Below are positions 22,401 through 31,105 of a DNA stretch of 64,000 nucleotides, piece by piece; within the stretch, counting starts at the first letter, position 1; each line of letters starts with the position of its first letter. The DNA lies in the NCBI RefSeq assembly GCF_963675165.1, contig NC_087381.1, forward strand, positions 4,589,378 to 4,653,377. The letters run 5' to 3'. The translations under genes and the position numbers were made by a program. The notes under the pieces are model-generated. The model did not search any database. It worked only from the letters and a program-made list of their open reading frames with translations, and was not told the DNA's origin. Source of the stretch: Halichondria panicea. Lineage: Eukaryota; Porifera; Demospongiae; Suberitida; Halichondriidae.

Positions 22401-24364
22401 TGCTAGAGGCCAACGTGAAAGTTCAAGTTCTTAGCTTTTGCTTGCTTTTATCTGACAACAAAGCTTTGACATCGAAGCTGCATGCCGTTGGAGGCTACCC
22501 ATGCTGTAAACCCAGTGCTGTGGCATCCAGGTGAGTAGACTCAGATCTAACAAACAAACAAACAAACAAACCAATGGACTATTATATCCGTGGCCGCCCA
22601 CGCGCCTTGGGTAATAACAATTGAAACCTCTCACCTGTATCGGCCGAATGCATGCTTAGTTTGGAGGTAGACTGGTAGATCGTAGTGTACAGTAATCTAG
22701 CTAGTGTACAGTTCGATTTTAATCGAGTTCAGACTCTGATAGTTTCTCTTAGAAGAGACACACAATTAGAAGAGACTCACAACTGACGTCGTGGCGAAAT
22801 GCCATACAGCTCTGTCAGTCACTGAATTTTTTGGGTTCAGTATTTTTTCGTCTAGGTTTGATATACATAATTTTACATACATTATTTAGTAATCAAAACC
22901 TAGTACAACAAATCATAGTTACTTTTTCTCATGCTTGTTTCCCTTAGGAGAGCGAGTGCAGTATACACGACAGTCTACCGTTGTATCAGCTTGACCAGCT
23001 GACCAGAAATGCACAGATGATACTGCAGATGATTTCGTTTGGAGCTTACAGAGAAGTGCTGGCCATGGTGAGATCAGTGTGTATTCTTCACAGCAGTATT
23101 TTTTGTAATAATCTTGCTGTGTTGAATGCTTGACAACCAGGGACTCGCTATGCTCGAGCATTACGTAACCTCGAGCATTATTGCATCATCATCATGCACC
23201 ACATTAAACACTTATTGCTAGCCAGTTAATGACTCACACCATATCACTTCTTCCTTACATGTTGTTGTCCATAGCCGGGAGCAACTCCTATCAGTGAGTT
23301 CTATTATTTGTGCTATTAACCCTTTCCCTGTTTTAATAAAAAAAAAGAATAAATACAGTTTTTCTTTAAAAATTCATATATCATGAACCATACATTGAAA
23401 TGAGACTTGTAAATATTTTCTACAGGTAGCGCAGACCCCAGCATCGTTACCTAGCAACTGACCACCCCCCCTAATTAGCAATTGTTTACAAACATTTACA
23501 ATTATGTACACAAACAATATTTTATGAAGGCACAAAGTGACTAAAGACACTAAATAAGTGTTCTCAATGTTCTCACGGAGACATGGTTTAAGCAGAAACT
23601 TGTCTGTGAGGTCACATCGGCAGACGCCATTTTCCCGGAAAATGTTTTCTTCACCTACACACAGGTTTACAAACAGGTTTACAAGTTCAATGGTGGCTCA
23701 TGATGTCCACTGCTGTACTAACTAGCCTAAATACAGTTATACTGTGCTATCAAGGCTACAGATGCTACTCTAGACTTACCAGATTCAGGAACTTAGTCCA
23801 TCCTATGAGCTTTTTCATCAGGTTCTTCAGGCTCTAGCTTGAGATAGTTTCTTATCTAGCTATGATCCCAGTCACTGTCCTCTCACTCAACAAGGCCATA
23901 AGCATCGTTCTCCTCACTGTCTAGCTGCCCTAGAACCTCACTGAGGCTGTACTAAGAAGATCTCGAAGCCATTATCAATAGTCACATGCGGTCACATGCG
24001 GTCACTTTTCTTTCGCAGTACTGTGCGAAGCGTACCTCGAGGCAAGATATTAAACATACTTGAAAGAGCAGCTCAATGCGCATGTGCTGGTACCTACAGC
24101 GTGTGCATAGCTCCAACACAGCGTGGACAACAATTTTTTGAAAATAGTCAATAGTGCGGCCAGAAAAAGACGGGGAAAGGGCAATAATTATTTTTAATTA
24201 TTTTATTGCCATACTATTAATTGCACTCTCAACCCATACACATAATAATTAGTGTTATAATTATTCCCTCCCCAGATTTCATGCAGCCATATTGTTTTGG
24301 AGGGGTGACTCTTGATGTTCCTGCGCCAGCTTTGGAGCAACCACTTGAGAACTCTAACACTTAG
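7403..24364 (+). CDS. ILF2: Interleukin enhancer-binding factor 2 (NF45), complete, 12 exons
   Basis: NF45 pairs with NF90/ILF3 through its DZF domain and acts in double-stranded RNA binding complexes in the nucleus. Exons: 7403-7407, 8549-8648, 9453-9578, 15753-15855, 16007-16123, 16393-16491, 16690-16771, 17766-17853, 18026-18157, 22948-23067, 23275-23293 and 24276-24364 (TAG). They sum to 1080 bases (359 residues; human NF45 has 390), and every junction keeps phase. Diagnostic segments: EEQSALDSFVQKLCTLVDNM; VRVVGAHKMG; IRHSRWWED; GLFLPGSVGVPDPCE, nearly identical to human; SFGAYREVLA. The first coding exon is only ATGGC, giving MAEFYPLVRP, so the RGG-rich N terminus of vertebrate NF45 is absent. 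The C terminus is short and lacks the vertebrate acidic tail. The donor after exon 7 (GTTGGT) is weak. Introns 3 and 9 hold nested genes and most introns carry mobile elements. Confidence 0.93.
8273..8423. repeat. Small hairpin MITE in ILF2 intron 1
   Basis: The segment begins CAGGGCTGTATTGAGGG and ends TCCTGGATAGCCCTG, imperfect inverted ends around two poly-C runs. A related C-rich block lies at 4249-4323 in an intron of the neighbouring minus-strand gene, and a partial relative (AAAATCCTGGCTATGCCACTG) lies near 19620. I saw no unambiguous target-site duplication. Confidence 0.4.
10323..10653. mobile_element. Pogo/Tigger-like MITE inserted in foldback element A
   Basis: The terminal inverted repeats are CAGTAGAACCTCGATTATCC and the complement of a near-identical sequence ending GGAGGTTCTACTG, with TA on each side (10321-10322 and 10654-10655). 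These ends and the TA target are typical of the pogo/Tigger branch of Tc1/mariner. The 331-base body is non-coding and contains an internal direct duplication (AGATAAACCACGCCTTGATC twice, about 10400-10460). Related ends occur at 7940-7996, about 10925-10975, 12505-12525, 31070-31105 and 51313-51340. Confidence 0.8.
11571..11612. repeat. CA microsatellite
   Basis: An imperfect (CA)n tract in the centre of foldback element A. It generates spurious open frames of histidine/threonine on one strand and valine/cysteine on the other. Similar short CA tracts are at 3556-3595, 20074-20097 and 33544-33563. Confidence 0.85.
12968..13951 (+). CDS. Intronless beta-propeller-like protein, nested in ILF2 intron 3 (copy 1)
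   Basis: A 327-residue uninterrupted frame with ATG in good context (AAACGATGG) and a TAA stop. The protein is built from about six repeats of 50-60 residues with the pattern small-P-x-hydrophobic-A-hydrophobic-N/G-x-x-G-x-hydrophobic-V-x-V, then a Y/L-x-Y-x-V-G strand (for example NPTVALVGNTVLFVYE, KEVSIAINQSGRVVITCR, LKYKFGTLSS). Repeats of this length and strand pattern suggest a beta-propeller, as in BNR/sialidase-like or lectin propellers; I cannot name the family. No signal peptide or membrane segment is visible, so it is probably cytosolic. It is colinear over its whole length with the next gene, 251 bases downstream. Both lie on the ILF2 sense strand inside a 6.2-kb intron. Lack of introns could reflect retroposition, but no poly-A tail is seen. 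Confidence 0.8.
   Translation: MAELEAQLFSTKDFSPRIQDANFPCVCLNDSGTVVVFYQSRGKVYYVIGNTDLQHEHDTSKSSLNSKHRLDWGDSQLYGDGCNVKAAINDQNEVVLVRSRTRRRECMYRVGNVDVSAKCINWWSNEMCLCSGVNPTVALVGNTVLFVYEAQYGFCRCYYEVSKIENKQIWATRNIKARLIPELNGCKEVSIAINQSGRVVITCRNAVGSGLYCAVGSLIDATVRDVTLNGTPYVSGYYSCISVLNDGIVVSAHEDEAFGNSSLKLLCGRVSDSVINWEEEQELDHGYKPSLAVSNKQQMIVVHVDKSGVQTHGELKYKFGTLSSRLH
14203..15201 (+). CDS. Intronless beta-propeller-like protein, nested in ILF2 intron 3 (copy 2)
   Basis: A 332-residue frame from ATG (ATATATGGCTACC) to TAG. It is clearly homologous to the preceding gene from start to end: ANFP-VC-N-SG-VVVFYQ, YGDG-NV-AA-N, RRR-CMYR, GVNP-VAL and LHYKFGFLSE are matched at equivalent positions. The N-terminal 10 residues and the loops differ, so the duplication is not recent. 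About six propeller-type repeats are visible. I see no targeting signal. The pair is a tandem duplication with spacer 13952-14202, long enough for its own promoter. Function is unknown; lectin-like or sensor propellers are possible. Confidence 0.8.
   Translation: MATTTKRSLEPNLLSTRKFEPRIRWANFPVVCMNQSGVVVVFYQHLRKIYFIVGSVSVDLTTERNFGGGTLAKHSCEWGNVQLYGDGLNVRAALNESNEIVVVRSGTYRRRCMYRSGVVSQNERNIIWKEDDTFFTKGVNPAVALKGSTVIFVHELNFGLYRCFYNIAKISDGSIRFIGTRNQPLPALDERKEISLSLNASGYVVFSCRWCVGGNLFYAVGKLSDGEDSINDVVRVQQYAQGVYSHICLLDDGNVVEVHEKLMSSLCMFKFGRLDGNTIAWGEDLEFDYGNNPCTAVTNNCQMIVVRVTRPYVAPGELHYKFGFLSESVGHA
15202..15752. other. Rest of ILF2 intron 3, nothing further seen
   Basis: AT-rich intronic sequence between the second propeller gene and ILF2 exon 4. 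It contains the small hairpin ACGAGCGAAGCGAGT near 15470 but no supported gene or defined repeat. Confidence 0.4.
17480..17590. repeat. GC-rich direct repeat in ILF2 intron 7
   Basis: Two copies of a GCGCATGCGCA-containing unit of about 55 bases lie at about 17495 and 17550 (TGCGCATGCGCAGACCCCC and TGCGCATGCGCATACCCCC), separated by a GCCACGTGGTCGTCTG-like segment. The surrounding 17.2-17.6 kb is unusually GC-rich for the window, producing several long but unsupported minus-strand open frames. Confidence 0.45.
18446..18842. mobile_element. MITE with TTAGTTGGGC ends and 8-bp TSD, ILF2 intron 9
   Basis: The ends are TTAGTTGGGCATGGCCCACC and GGCCACACCCAACTA, followed inwards by complementary CCTGGACGCTCACGTAG and CTACGTGAGTGTCCAGG. 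The element is flanked by an exact 8-bp duplication AGTTATAG (18438-18445 and 18843-18850), a length typical of hAT (and P) elements. The interior is non-coding. Further copies: part at about 41050-41141 and most of one at 49434-49720. Confidence 0.8.
18957..19587. mobile_element. Non-autonomous TIR element with internal minisatellite, ILF2 intron 9
   Basis: The inverted ends of nearly 50 bp begin CCAGAGGAGGGAGGACACGA, and an exact 7-bp duplication CTATGCT lies outside them (18950-18956 and 19588-19594). The interior holds a tandem repeat of about 48 bases at 19230-19415 (units containing GGAGACAGGAGT and GGGATC, three to four imperfect copies). The repeat keeps a minus-strand frame open (19526-19185) whose product repeats STPGTPVS. 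I treat that frame as a by-product of the minisatellite. Confidence 0.75.
20160..20988 (-). CDS. CD225/dispanin (IFITM-like) membrane protein, nested in ILF2 intron 9
   Basis: Two minus-strand exons, 20988-20407 and 20330-20160, join in phase 0 (CAG then GTAAGA; TACAG acceptor) to give about 250 residues. The N terminus has a PPSY motif (residues 7-10), as in proline-rich dispanins that bind WW domains. Residues 30-155 are soluble, with several N-x-S/T sites. The C-terminal 90 residues match the CD225 layout: a first hydrophobic segment (about 160-182, AIVCMTIWLLITFFVG), the segment VPALYSIF, a basic stretch with EGN and a Q-A-K-RSFKKY block, then a strongly hydrophobic second segment (about 215-243). 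CD225 proteins are dual-pass or re-entrant membrane proteins. Vertebrate IFITMs restrict membrane fusion by viruses; other family members act in trafficking or signalling, so antiviral function should not be assumed. The gene lies antisense to ILF2. Confidence 0.68.
21185..22611. mobile_element. Foldback element B, same family as element A
   Basis: The ends CCCGAGGCGCGTGGGCGGCC (21185) and its near-complement finishing CCTTGGG (22611) match element A, as do the GTTT/AAAC tracts, the AGCGAGCAAAAGCTAAGAAG segment and the AGCCGAGGGTTTGCACTTT inner border. The arms are more diverged than in A, so B may be older. The left arm is lengthened by a 334-base MITE at 21459-21792. The spacer between arms is only about 50 bases. 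The flanks are TTA on the left and TAA on the right. Confidence 0.72.
21459..21792. mobile_element. MITE with 9-bp TSD inserted in foldback element B
   Basis: The inverted ends start TAGTCGGGCGCTGCC and finish GGCGCTCGACTA. Inside them, GGAGGTCGGGAATCAAGCCT pairs with its complement. An exact 9-bp duplication GAAAAGGGT lies at 21450-21458 and 21793-21801; 9 bp is typical of Mutator-like elements. The interior is non-coding. Confidence 0.8.
23319..24181. mobile_element. Probable piggyBac-like degenerate element, ILF2 intron 11
   Basis: The ends CCCTTTCCCTG (after TTAA, 23319) and GGGGAAAGGG (24181) are inverted. TTAA on the left and CCCTTT ends are typical of piggyBac elements; the right flank reads CAAT instead, so the duplication is degraded or the end is misplaced. 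On the minus strand, between stops at about 23930-23760, there is an acidic frame rich in SEEND and EDSDWD, like the acidic N terminus of piggyBac transposases. Classification is tentative. Confidence 0.4.
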
Positions 24365-24624
24365 TCCAATAACTTCACTACTTCCTTCTCCAGAAAAATG
24401 TTACTATTAAAATAATGATGTAGGGCATTATAATTATAATGCATGTAACGTCCATAAAAAGGGACATAATGTTTCTCCTGTACGTTTGTTGATGTGTCAG
24501 TTTTTCGAAAAAAAGCTTGACAAGTATCTTTTGATGCCTGGTGGATGTGCCAAACCTATACGTGTACAGGATGTACTCCTGATGTAAAAAAGCTATAATA
24601 ACGATGTAGTGCTGCAAGCGTGCG

Positions 24625-24745
24625 CTTGCTAATGCCTCTCACCATGTTATGCTTTCGCTCAAAAAGTATTAGTGTTATAGTAGTTAATGTTTTATACAAG
24701 TTAGCTTATCTATATAAACTCACTGAGAAGAAAACACTTATTTAC
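24625..24745 (+). repeat. Dispersed repeat, also present at 32338-32448
   Basis: A stretch containing TGCTAATGCCTCTC, then TCTATATAAA, CTCACTGAGAAGAAAACACT and TATTTACATGC is repeated in order and same orientation at 32338-32448 with scattered substitutions. It may be the end of a longer element; no inverted partner was found. Confidence 0.5.
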
Positions 24746-24974
24746 ATGCGTGGCCCGCCCAGGGAGATGGGTTGCAGCCCTATCTAGTATTCGTTCTAGC
24801 CTGGGATCGAGGCTAGCATTCGTTCTTCTTGCTGCAGAAAAACATGCAGCACCAATCAGATTGCAGACTGCCTACATTACGTAAGCAGTTTGCATTCAGG
24901 AATGCATATGCACCAATCAGATTGTACATTTTTGTTGGCTTCCCAGCCCATCCCCTCTCTGCAGCAAGCTGAGC

Positions 24975-27680
24975 TTTGTGTGGAATAAACTATTATTTAT
25001 GACCATATTTAGGGTTTGAAGCTATATTTAGCTAGCCCTAAATTCTGTATAAATACCACTGAGTTTTGTCATGTCATCACTTTTTCAATGCTAATAAACT
25101 GTTGTTGATCAAGTCTAACTAACTCTACATGGTGGCAGCGGTGCTACTCTATGATGGCTCATCTACGATTGGAACCCCCATCTTCATTTAACTTTCGGAA
25201 CCCTGATGAGTGGCCACGATGGAAGAAGCGATTTGAACAGTATCGCACTGCATCTGGGCTCACTGAAGTATAGTAGGAGAACCACAACAAGTTAGCACTC
25301 TACTGTACTGCTTAGGCGAGGAAGCAGATTCAGTGTTGGACTCGACAAATGCGACCGAAGACGATCGAAAAAGGTACGAAATTGTGATACGAAAATTTGA
25401 CACGTTTTTTAAGGTTTGACGCAACGTTATTTTCGAGTGAGCGAGATTTAACCGACGTAGCCAGCACGATGGCGAAATGGCAGAACAGTATATCCTAGAG
25501 CTATATCGCTTAGCTGAAAACTGTGAAAACGATGCGCTAAAAGAGGAAATGATCCGAGACCGATTAGTGGTTGGAATACAAGATGCATCACTATCGCAAC
25601 AGTTGCAACTAGATGCAGCGCTCACGTTAGACAAGGCAAAGACAAAGGTCCGCCAGCGTGAAGCAGTTGCAGAGCAACAGAAAGTAGCACACGGACACTC
25701 CACTCCACCCTGGAGGAAGTTCATACAGGCAAATTCCCAAGGGGCATGGCTCTACTTCAAGCTCAAAGGAGGCTAGAAAGAAATGTACCAGATGTGGAAA
25801 GGAATCTCATCCCTGTGAAAAATGCCCTGCGAAAGACGCAGAGTGCCACAAATGTGGGAAAAAGGGACACTACAGCTCATGTTGTTTTATCGCTGAGCTT
25901 ACCAGCGAAAATATACTCAATTCAGACACGGTGGACTCTGAGCAGAGCAATAACTGGATTGCTACAGTAGGGCGAGCTACGAATTTCAAATTGGATACTG
26001 GTGCAGAAGTAACTGCCGAGACGTACAGGTCGATCGAACCACCACCCACAGCAACAAAGAAACTGTGTTGCCAACCCTTAAAAACAAGGGGCCAAGGTAT
26101 TATCACTGATGAGAAGATCGAGGCTATGTGGTAGACAGATTGAAGACAGATCTTTTGGGACTACCCGCAATCACTGCTCCAATACGGGTCGGGTCGCCTC
26201 AGTGACTAAAACGGAAACCTCCACAACTACTGAGGTGGAAAAGCGGTTCCCGTCAGTTTTCTCGGGATTGGGAAACTTAGGTGAAGAATACGAAATTCCG
26301 CTCAGACCTGAAGCAAAACCCCATTCTCTCTTTACACCTAGGCGTGTACCATTGCCACTACGACCTAAAGTAGAAGAGCTAAACCGAATGGAATCACTAG
26401 GAGTCATATCGAGGGCGATACCTTGGTGCGCTGGAATGGTAGTCGTTCCGTGCTACGTGAGGGTTCATCCACTCCCCAAAGTCGATGACATACTTGCTCA
26501 ACTCGCTGGAGCTAAAGTGTTTAGCAAATTGGATGCCAACAGTGGAGATACCTTTGGCTGAAAAATCACGATTGCTCACTACTTTCATCACACCTTTTGG
26601 GGGCTACTGTTTCAACAAATTACCTTGACCCAACTGAAATTTCTAGGCCACATTGTGGACCAATTAGATGGGATTCGAGCCGACCCAGATAAGACCAAAG
26701 CCATTATTGAGATGGAAATACCTACCAATAATATGTGACAGGGCCTAGGAAAACAACCCTTATATATGGAGCAAACTAATAATGTTCAGTACACTACAAA
26801 GTAAAATATTTAGAGCTATTTTAGGATTTTGGTTTTCTTTCGTAAGAAATAATTTATCTCCTCTAACTAAAAAAAATTTTTTTATCCAAAATTTTTTTTG
26901 TATAGCCGTTACAAGGCAGCCATTGAATTTTTTCATGCTGTTCTTGTATGCGTTCGAACATTAGTTTCTCAAAACGGTAGGTCAATACTGTCCCCCTTTC
27001 ACCCGAAAATATTTAGGGTAGGAAGGTGAAAGTGAGTGATATTGTAATCAATTTGAAGCTTAAGCACTGCTTTATTTAATTAAGCAATAAAATACAATTA
27101 ATTAGTTTGCTCCATAAGGGTTGTTTTCCTACGCCCTGTCACATATATATCCGAACTTCGACGTTTCATGGGAATGGTCAACCATCTAGGGAAATTTTCG
27201 AGTCAATTCAGTATTGCCAGAGTGGATGGCCGAGGAGAAAGGGAGAAATGGAAGCCAAGCTTGTACCATATTGGAAAGAGCGCAGTGATCTTACTGTGGC
27301 CAAAGATGGAATGCTTCTCTACCAAAAGAGAATAGTGGTTCCTAAACAATCGCAATCGAAAACCCTGGACAAGATACACACGGGACACCAAGGCATACAG
27401 CGATGTCGTCTCCTGGCTAATACAGCTGTATGGTGGCCAGGAATCTCAAGCGAGGTGGAGAACATGGTACACCAATGCCCCAAAAGAGCAACCCCAAACA
27501 AGCAACAAATGATTCCGAGCGAACTACCCTGGCAAAAGGTTGCCACCGATCTCTTTCACCTCAATGGAAAAAATTACATTGCAGTAGTGGATTACTTTTC
27601 GCGATATCCCGAAATCAATGGTACGACTTCAAACTGTATCATCAAGATTCTGAAAGAGATATTCTCAAGATGGGGTAGGA
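24975..27680 (+). mobile_element. Ty3/Gypsy retrotransposon remnant, gag-pol with internal deletions
   Basis: A probable LTR end (…CTCTACA, about 25128) is followed by a primer-binding-like TGGTGGCAGCGG. Gag starts at ATG 25154 (FNFRNPDEWPRWKKRF) and is broken by a stop near 25272, then continues in the frame at 25477. A zinc knuckle (CHKCGKKGHYSSCC) lies at about 25840-25885, a protease-like FKLDTGAEVT near 25990 and the start of reverse transcriptase (IPLRPEAKPHS, GVISRAIPWC, FSKLDANSG) at 26235-26560. The catalytic core is missing; a later RT piece (FLGHIVD) follows at 26640. A MITE interrupts the frame at 26734-27143, after which RT resumes (ELRRFMGMVNHLGKF). RNase H is largely deleted; integrase (GHQGIQRCRLLA, WWPGISSEVE, VVDYFSRYPEI) ends abruptly near 27675 against a TCGA-rich repeat. 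Not functional. Confidence 0.85.
26734..27143. mobile_element. MITE inserted inside the Gypsy reverse transcriptase frame
   Basis: The inverted ends are TGTGACAGGGCCTAGGAAAA and its complement with few mismatches, continuing through an AACAACCCTTATATATGGAG-type segment of about 45 bp. The 410-base body is non-coding and AT-rich. The host frame reads into the element after a PTN motif and resumes after it at the position expected for Gypsy RT, so the empty site can be inferred. The flanks are AT-rich (ATA/TATA); exact duplication length is ambiguous. A truncated relative lies at 2229-2410. Confidence 0.8.
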
Positions 27681-28024
27681 TCGACTCGATTTCTTCAGGT
27701 GAGAGGATAGGGTAAAAGGTGAGTTTCGAGGGCGGCTTGATATCAAGGCTATCTATGGCTGTACTCTTGCAACAAAGGCACTGAGCAAGTAGCTGCTGTG
27801 TGATCTCAGGCTCAGAAGGTCCTCATCTGAGCTACTCTGAGCTGCTGTAGGCATGCCTCAAGAGTCTCAGTGTCTTGTCTGAGCCTAGCGCCTTCGTTGC
27901 ACGCAGGCCGCCCGCCTTTTCCCCAGCGACCTGAAATTGAGTCGATCCTTACCAGAAGCAGTCGCTAAATCGAGTTGATAAAACACATCGAGTCCAGATG
28001 AAGTCGATAAAATCGAGTTGATAA

Positions 28025-28219
28025 TGTTGAAATCTTGTTTCCTTAGTATCAACTTTAGTTTGATCAAGTATCTTGAACGCACATGTGTTTACAAAAATTA
28101 CTGACTAAGATTACTATAGATTACTTACATGGAATGTTCTAGATCTATCTAATTAACTAATTACAATGACTTAATCAGTTAGTCTCACAATGTCTCACAA
28201 TCTACTATTAGTTTCAACA
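28025..28219 (-). repeat. Copia 3' LTR
   Basis: The LTR begins TGTTGAAATC directly after the duplicated GATAA and ends GTTTCAACA at 28219. It is the pair of the LTR at 30489-30685. Confidence 0.78.
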
Positions 28220-30488
28220 CTCCCACTTAATCGGTACATTGTACTCAAATCTTAAACACTGGTTTCGATAGTGGTCCTCAAACGTGCAAAGTGGCGGACG
28301 ACGTCCTTCTGAGCATACTTGCATCGTACATATGGAAAGGGACTCTGTGGTGACTCACATCTGTTGCAATCCCTCTTGGGAACGGGTGGTCGTCTGCTCG
28401 GATCAGGTAATCTCTTTCTTGCGTCTGGTTCCTTGATCTGACTCACATATGCCATATGATCAGCTTCTGTTGTGTTGCGAACTCGTCTACTCCAAACCTA
28501 ACAGGGGGTCCACGTGCTCTCTGAGAACGACGTCGTTCTTCTGATTGTTGAGTATCATCCTGTGGCTCATCTTGTGGCTGTTCAGTGTCATCCTGTGGTT
28601 GATGTGTCTCCTCTTCCGATGGTTCAAGAACTGATCCAACATCAAATATCGTATTTTTCTGTTCAGTTACAGGTTTGTTGAAGACAAAAACCGTTTCGTC
28701 AAATATTACATCTCTTCTCTTTAGTACCTTTCGGGTCTCTTCATCAAACAACCGGTATCCTTTCGAATTCTTGCAGTATCCAACAAACCGCAACTTCTTC
28801 ACTTTCTTTTGTCTGTCACAATTAAGTATGTGAACATATGCAATACAACCAAAGACTCGCAGGTGACTAACATCAGGTTTCCTCTCAAACCACTTCTGGT
28901 ACGGTGTTGTATTTCCTGATGGTGATGATCTGTTCTTCAGATACGCTGCAGTCGCTACTGCCTCTGCCCAGTAGCTGTTTGACAGACTTGCATGATTAAT
29001 CATGGCTCTAGCTGATTCCATTAGAGTCTTGTTCGTTCTCTCCGCCAACCCCACATTCGTTTGTGACAAGTGCTTCAAATTCCTTGAACTTCTCAAAAAC
29101 CTCTGACTTTCGTTTCAGAAAGTACACCGCACAACACTGAGAAGCGTCATCGATAAACGTCACAAAGTACCTTTGGCCACCGATCGATTCAGTTTGTACA
29201 GGCCCATATACGTTGCTATGAACTAGCTGTAGCTTTCTTGTTGAACGAATTCCCACTTGTAGTTTTCTGCTCACAAGCTGGTGACGCTTGTTCTCTGGTA
29301 GGTTCACAATTCAATTGATACAGCTTGTTCACTAGTGACCCCATGCCACATAGCTTGCCTTTTCGATTTCGAATCCAGCACCTCAAGTTCCCAAATTTCA
29401 CAACATTGCCTTTACTGGTTGTGCTGCTCGTACAGAGAAAAGATTACATGTTAGTTTTGGTACATATAGTACGTTGTACAGCACAGCTTTCTGAGAATCA
29501 CTCACTTTGAACAACATTTTCACGCGAACATTACCAACACCCAATGCTTCAACAACCTGACCATCGCCAAGTCCGACCTTTTCTGGTGTGTCAAACTTTC
29601 GATAATCCGTCAGATACTGCATCTGCGAAGTCATATGACTGGAGGCTCCTGAGTCTATTAGCCACTTGTCTACCTGAAGCAGGCTTCCCGACGCTCCCTC
29701 ATATTCTGAGTCGGGGCCGGATGACTTCTCCTCTGCGGTCTTGGCATTGTGATCTCTTGCCTTCGGACAGTAACGCTGGATATGTCCTACTTCATTACAT
29801 CTCCAGCAGACAGGTGGTATTTCTTTACTGTAGGCTCCCACTAGCGCTGCATCCGTAGAGGCTCCATCACTGGCTGCTCCTTTCTTCTTCAGCTCTTCAT
29901 GTGTTAGTACATAATTCCTCTAGCTGTCACGACAGCTTGGTGGTAGAGTGCCGAGTAGTGTCACCTCCTCCGAAATTGGGGCTCCAATGGAGGAAAGCCT
30001 CTTTGAGGTGCATTTCCATAGATGTACCCTCCTTTATCTCTTTTCAAGAACAATTTGTTAGCCAGGGTTTCTCGTTTGTAGTGCCCCCTCAAGGCATCCC
30101 ACATTTCCTCACATGACGTCACCAGGTAGAGTTGTGGGGTGGTAATTGCCATGACCAACGTGGAGACTGCCTTTTGAGACTTCACTCGGTAGTCGGTCCT
30201 CACAAGCTCCGTCGCGTCTGCTGCCAGTACTTCAGAGCCATCAACATACTTCCACAGATCTTTCACCATTAACAGATGGCGCACCTGAAATTTCCATGTA
30301 ATCCAGTTACAACTTCCCAGTTTGTCTATCAACCACTTCTCCTCCATCACAGATCAACTTTGTCACTGCTACTCGTAATAATACTCGCTATAATATAGTT
30401 CAATCGACTATAGTTCTCAGTTAAAACAACAGCTCACACTCGACTCAAGCAGGATCTACAGCACAACTATAGCACACTTCCAATAGCT

Positions 30489-30685
30489 TGTCTGGGCCCT
30501 TCCTTAGTATCAACTTTAGTTTGATCAAGTATCTTTTTAGGATAAAACGCACATGTGTTTACAAAAATTACTGACTAAGATTACTATAGATTACTTACAT
30601 GGAATGTTCTAGATCTATCTAATTAACTAATTACAATGACTTAATCAGTTATGTCTCACAATCTACTATTAGTTTAATTTCAACA
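30489..30685 (-). repeat. Copia 5' LTR
   Basis: It matches the left LTR (28025-28219) over TTCCTTAGTATCAACTTTAG, GTTTACAAAAATTACTGACT and CTAATTAACTAATTACAATG. The copies differ by a few small insertions (for example TTTTTAGGATAAA here only) and by different first 15 bases at the inner edge, so that edge is approximate. Confidence 0.75.
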
Positions 30686-30775
30686 GATAAAACACATCGA
30701 GTCGATTTATCCTTCCAGTTTGGGACACCAATACATGGTATTTTGTATCGCCATTTTGATGCACCCGGCCATTTG

Positions 30776-31105
30776 GCTTGGCACGGAATGCTAGGCTGCT
30801 ATATGTTTACTGTACAAAACTCACCCTGAACTCGCTATTCCGGTTACCGGCCAGTGCAGTGCTGGCTGTCCCAAACAAGGCTTTCAATGTAATTTTATAC
30901 GGCCGGATATGACGTTTTGGGTGTGGTTTAGCAAATAAAATTGAATTACACTTAAAATTATACAGAACAAAAATAATGATAATGAATAATTCATTATCCC
31001 TCGAGACAAGAACCGCAAACGTAGTAATTAGATTGGTCGTTTTTAAGCCACCTTGCTATTCTGCATGGTCCCAAGGGTGACCGGATTAACGAGAGTCTAC
31101 TGTAT
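30776..31105. repeat. Pogo-like MITE fragment
   Basis: The interior contains TTGGCTTGGCACGGAAT, CGCTATTCCGG and TTACCGGCCAGTG; the right end is GGATTAACGAGAGTCTACTGTA. The same words occur, partly rearranged, at 51313-51425, where the left end ACAGTAGACTCTCGCTATTC is kept. The CAGTAGA...TCTACTG ends and TA flank fit the pogo/Tigger type. No coding capacity. Confidence 0.55.

Larger units (their letters stand above)
28025..30685 (-). mobile_element. Copia LTR retrotransposon, minus strand, lacking reverse transcriptase
   Basis: Two LTRs of about 195 bases (28025-28219 and about 30489-30685) share TTCCTTAGTATCAACTTTAG and later segments; the outer ends are TGTTGAAA and TTTCAACA. An exact 5-bp duplication GATAA flanks the element (28020-28024 and 30686-30690). 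On the minus strand, gag occupies 30350-29961 (WLIDKLGSCNWITWKFQV), then a zinc knuckle (CWRCNEVGHIQRYC, about 29800), a protease (WLIDSGASSHM, about 29680), integrase pieces (about 29300-29050; AERTNKTLMESARAMI, LRVFGCIAYVH at 29050-28850) and the post-integrase region to 28450. Reverse transcriptase and RNase H are absent: after DEFATQQ the frame passes to a short tail and the 3' LTR. Gag-pol also has frame breaks. Similar LTRs suggest fairly recent insertion of an already deleted copy. Confidence 0.88.
27676..30760. mobile_element. TCGA-rich foldback repeat, copy a, split by a Copia element
   Basis: The left part (27676-28024) has GGATCGACTCGAT, a GAGTTTCGAGGGCGGCTTGA block, a GTACTCTTGCAACAAAGG block and a repeat of ATCGAGTTGATAAAACACAT/CGAGTCGAT units. 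The right part (30686-30760) continues AACACATCGAGTCGATTTAT, GTTTGGGACACCAA and TATTTTGTATCGCCATTTTG. The two parts are exactly separated by the Copia element and its duplicated GATAA. The left side lacks the outer end and abuts the broken Gypsy integrase. Other copies: 32872-33545 and 41209-46229. Confidence 0.65.
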
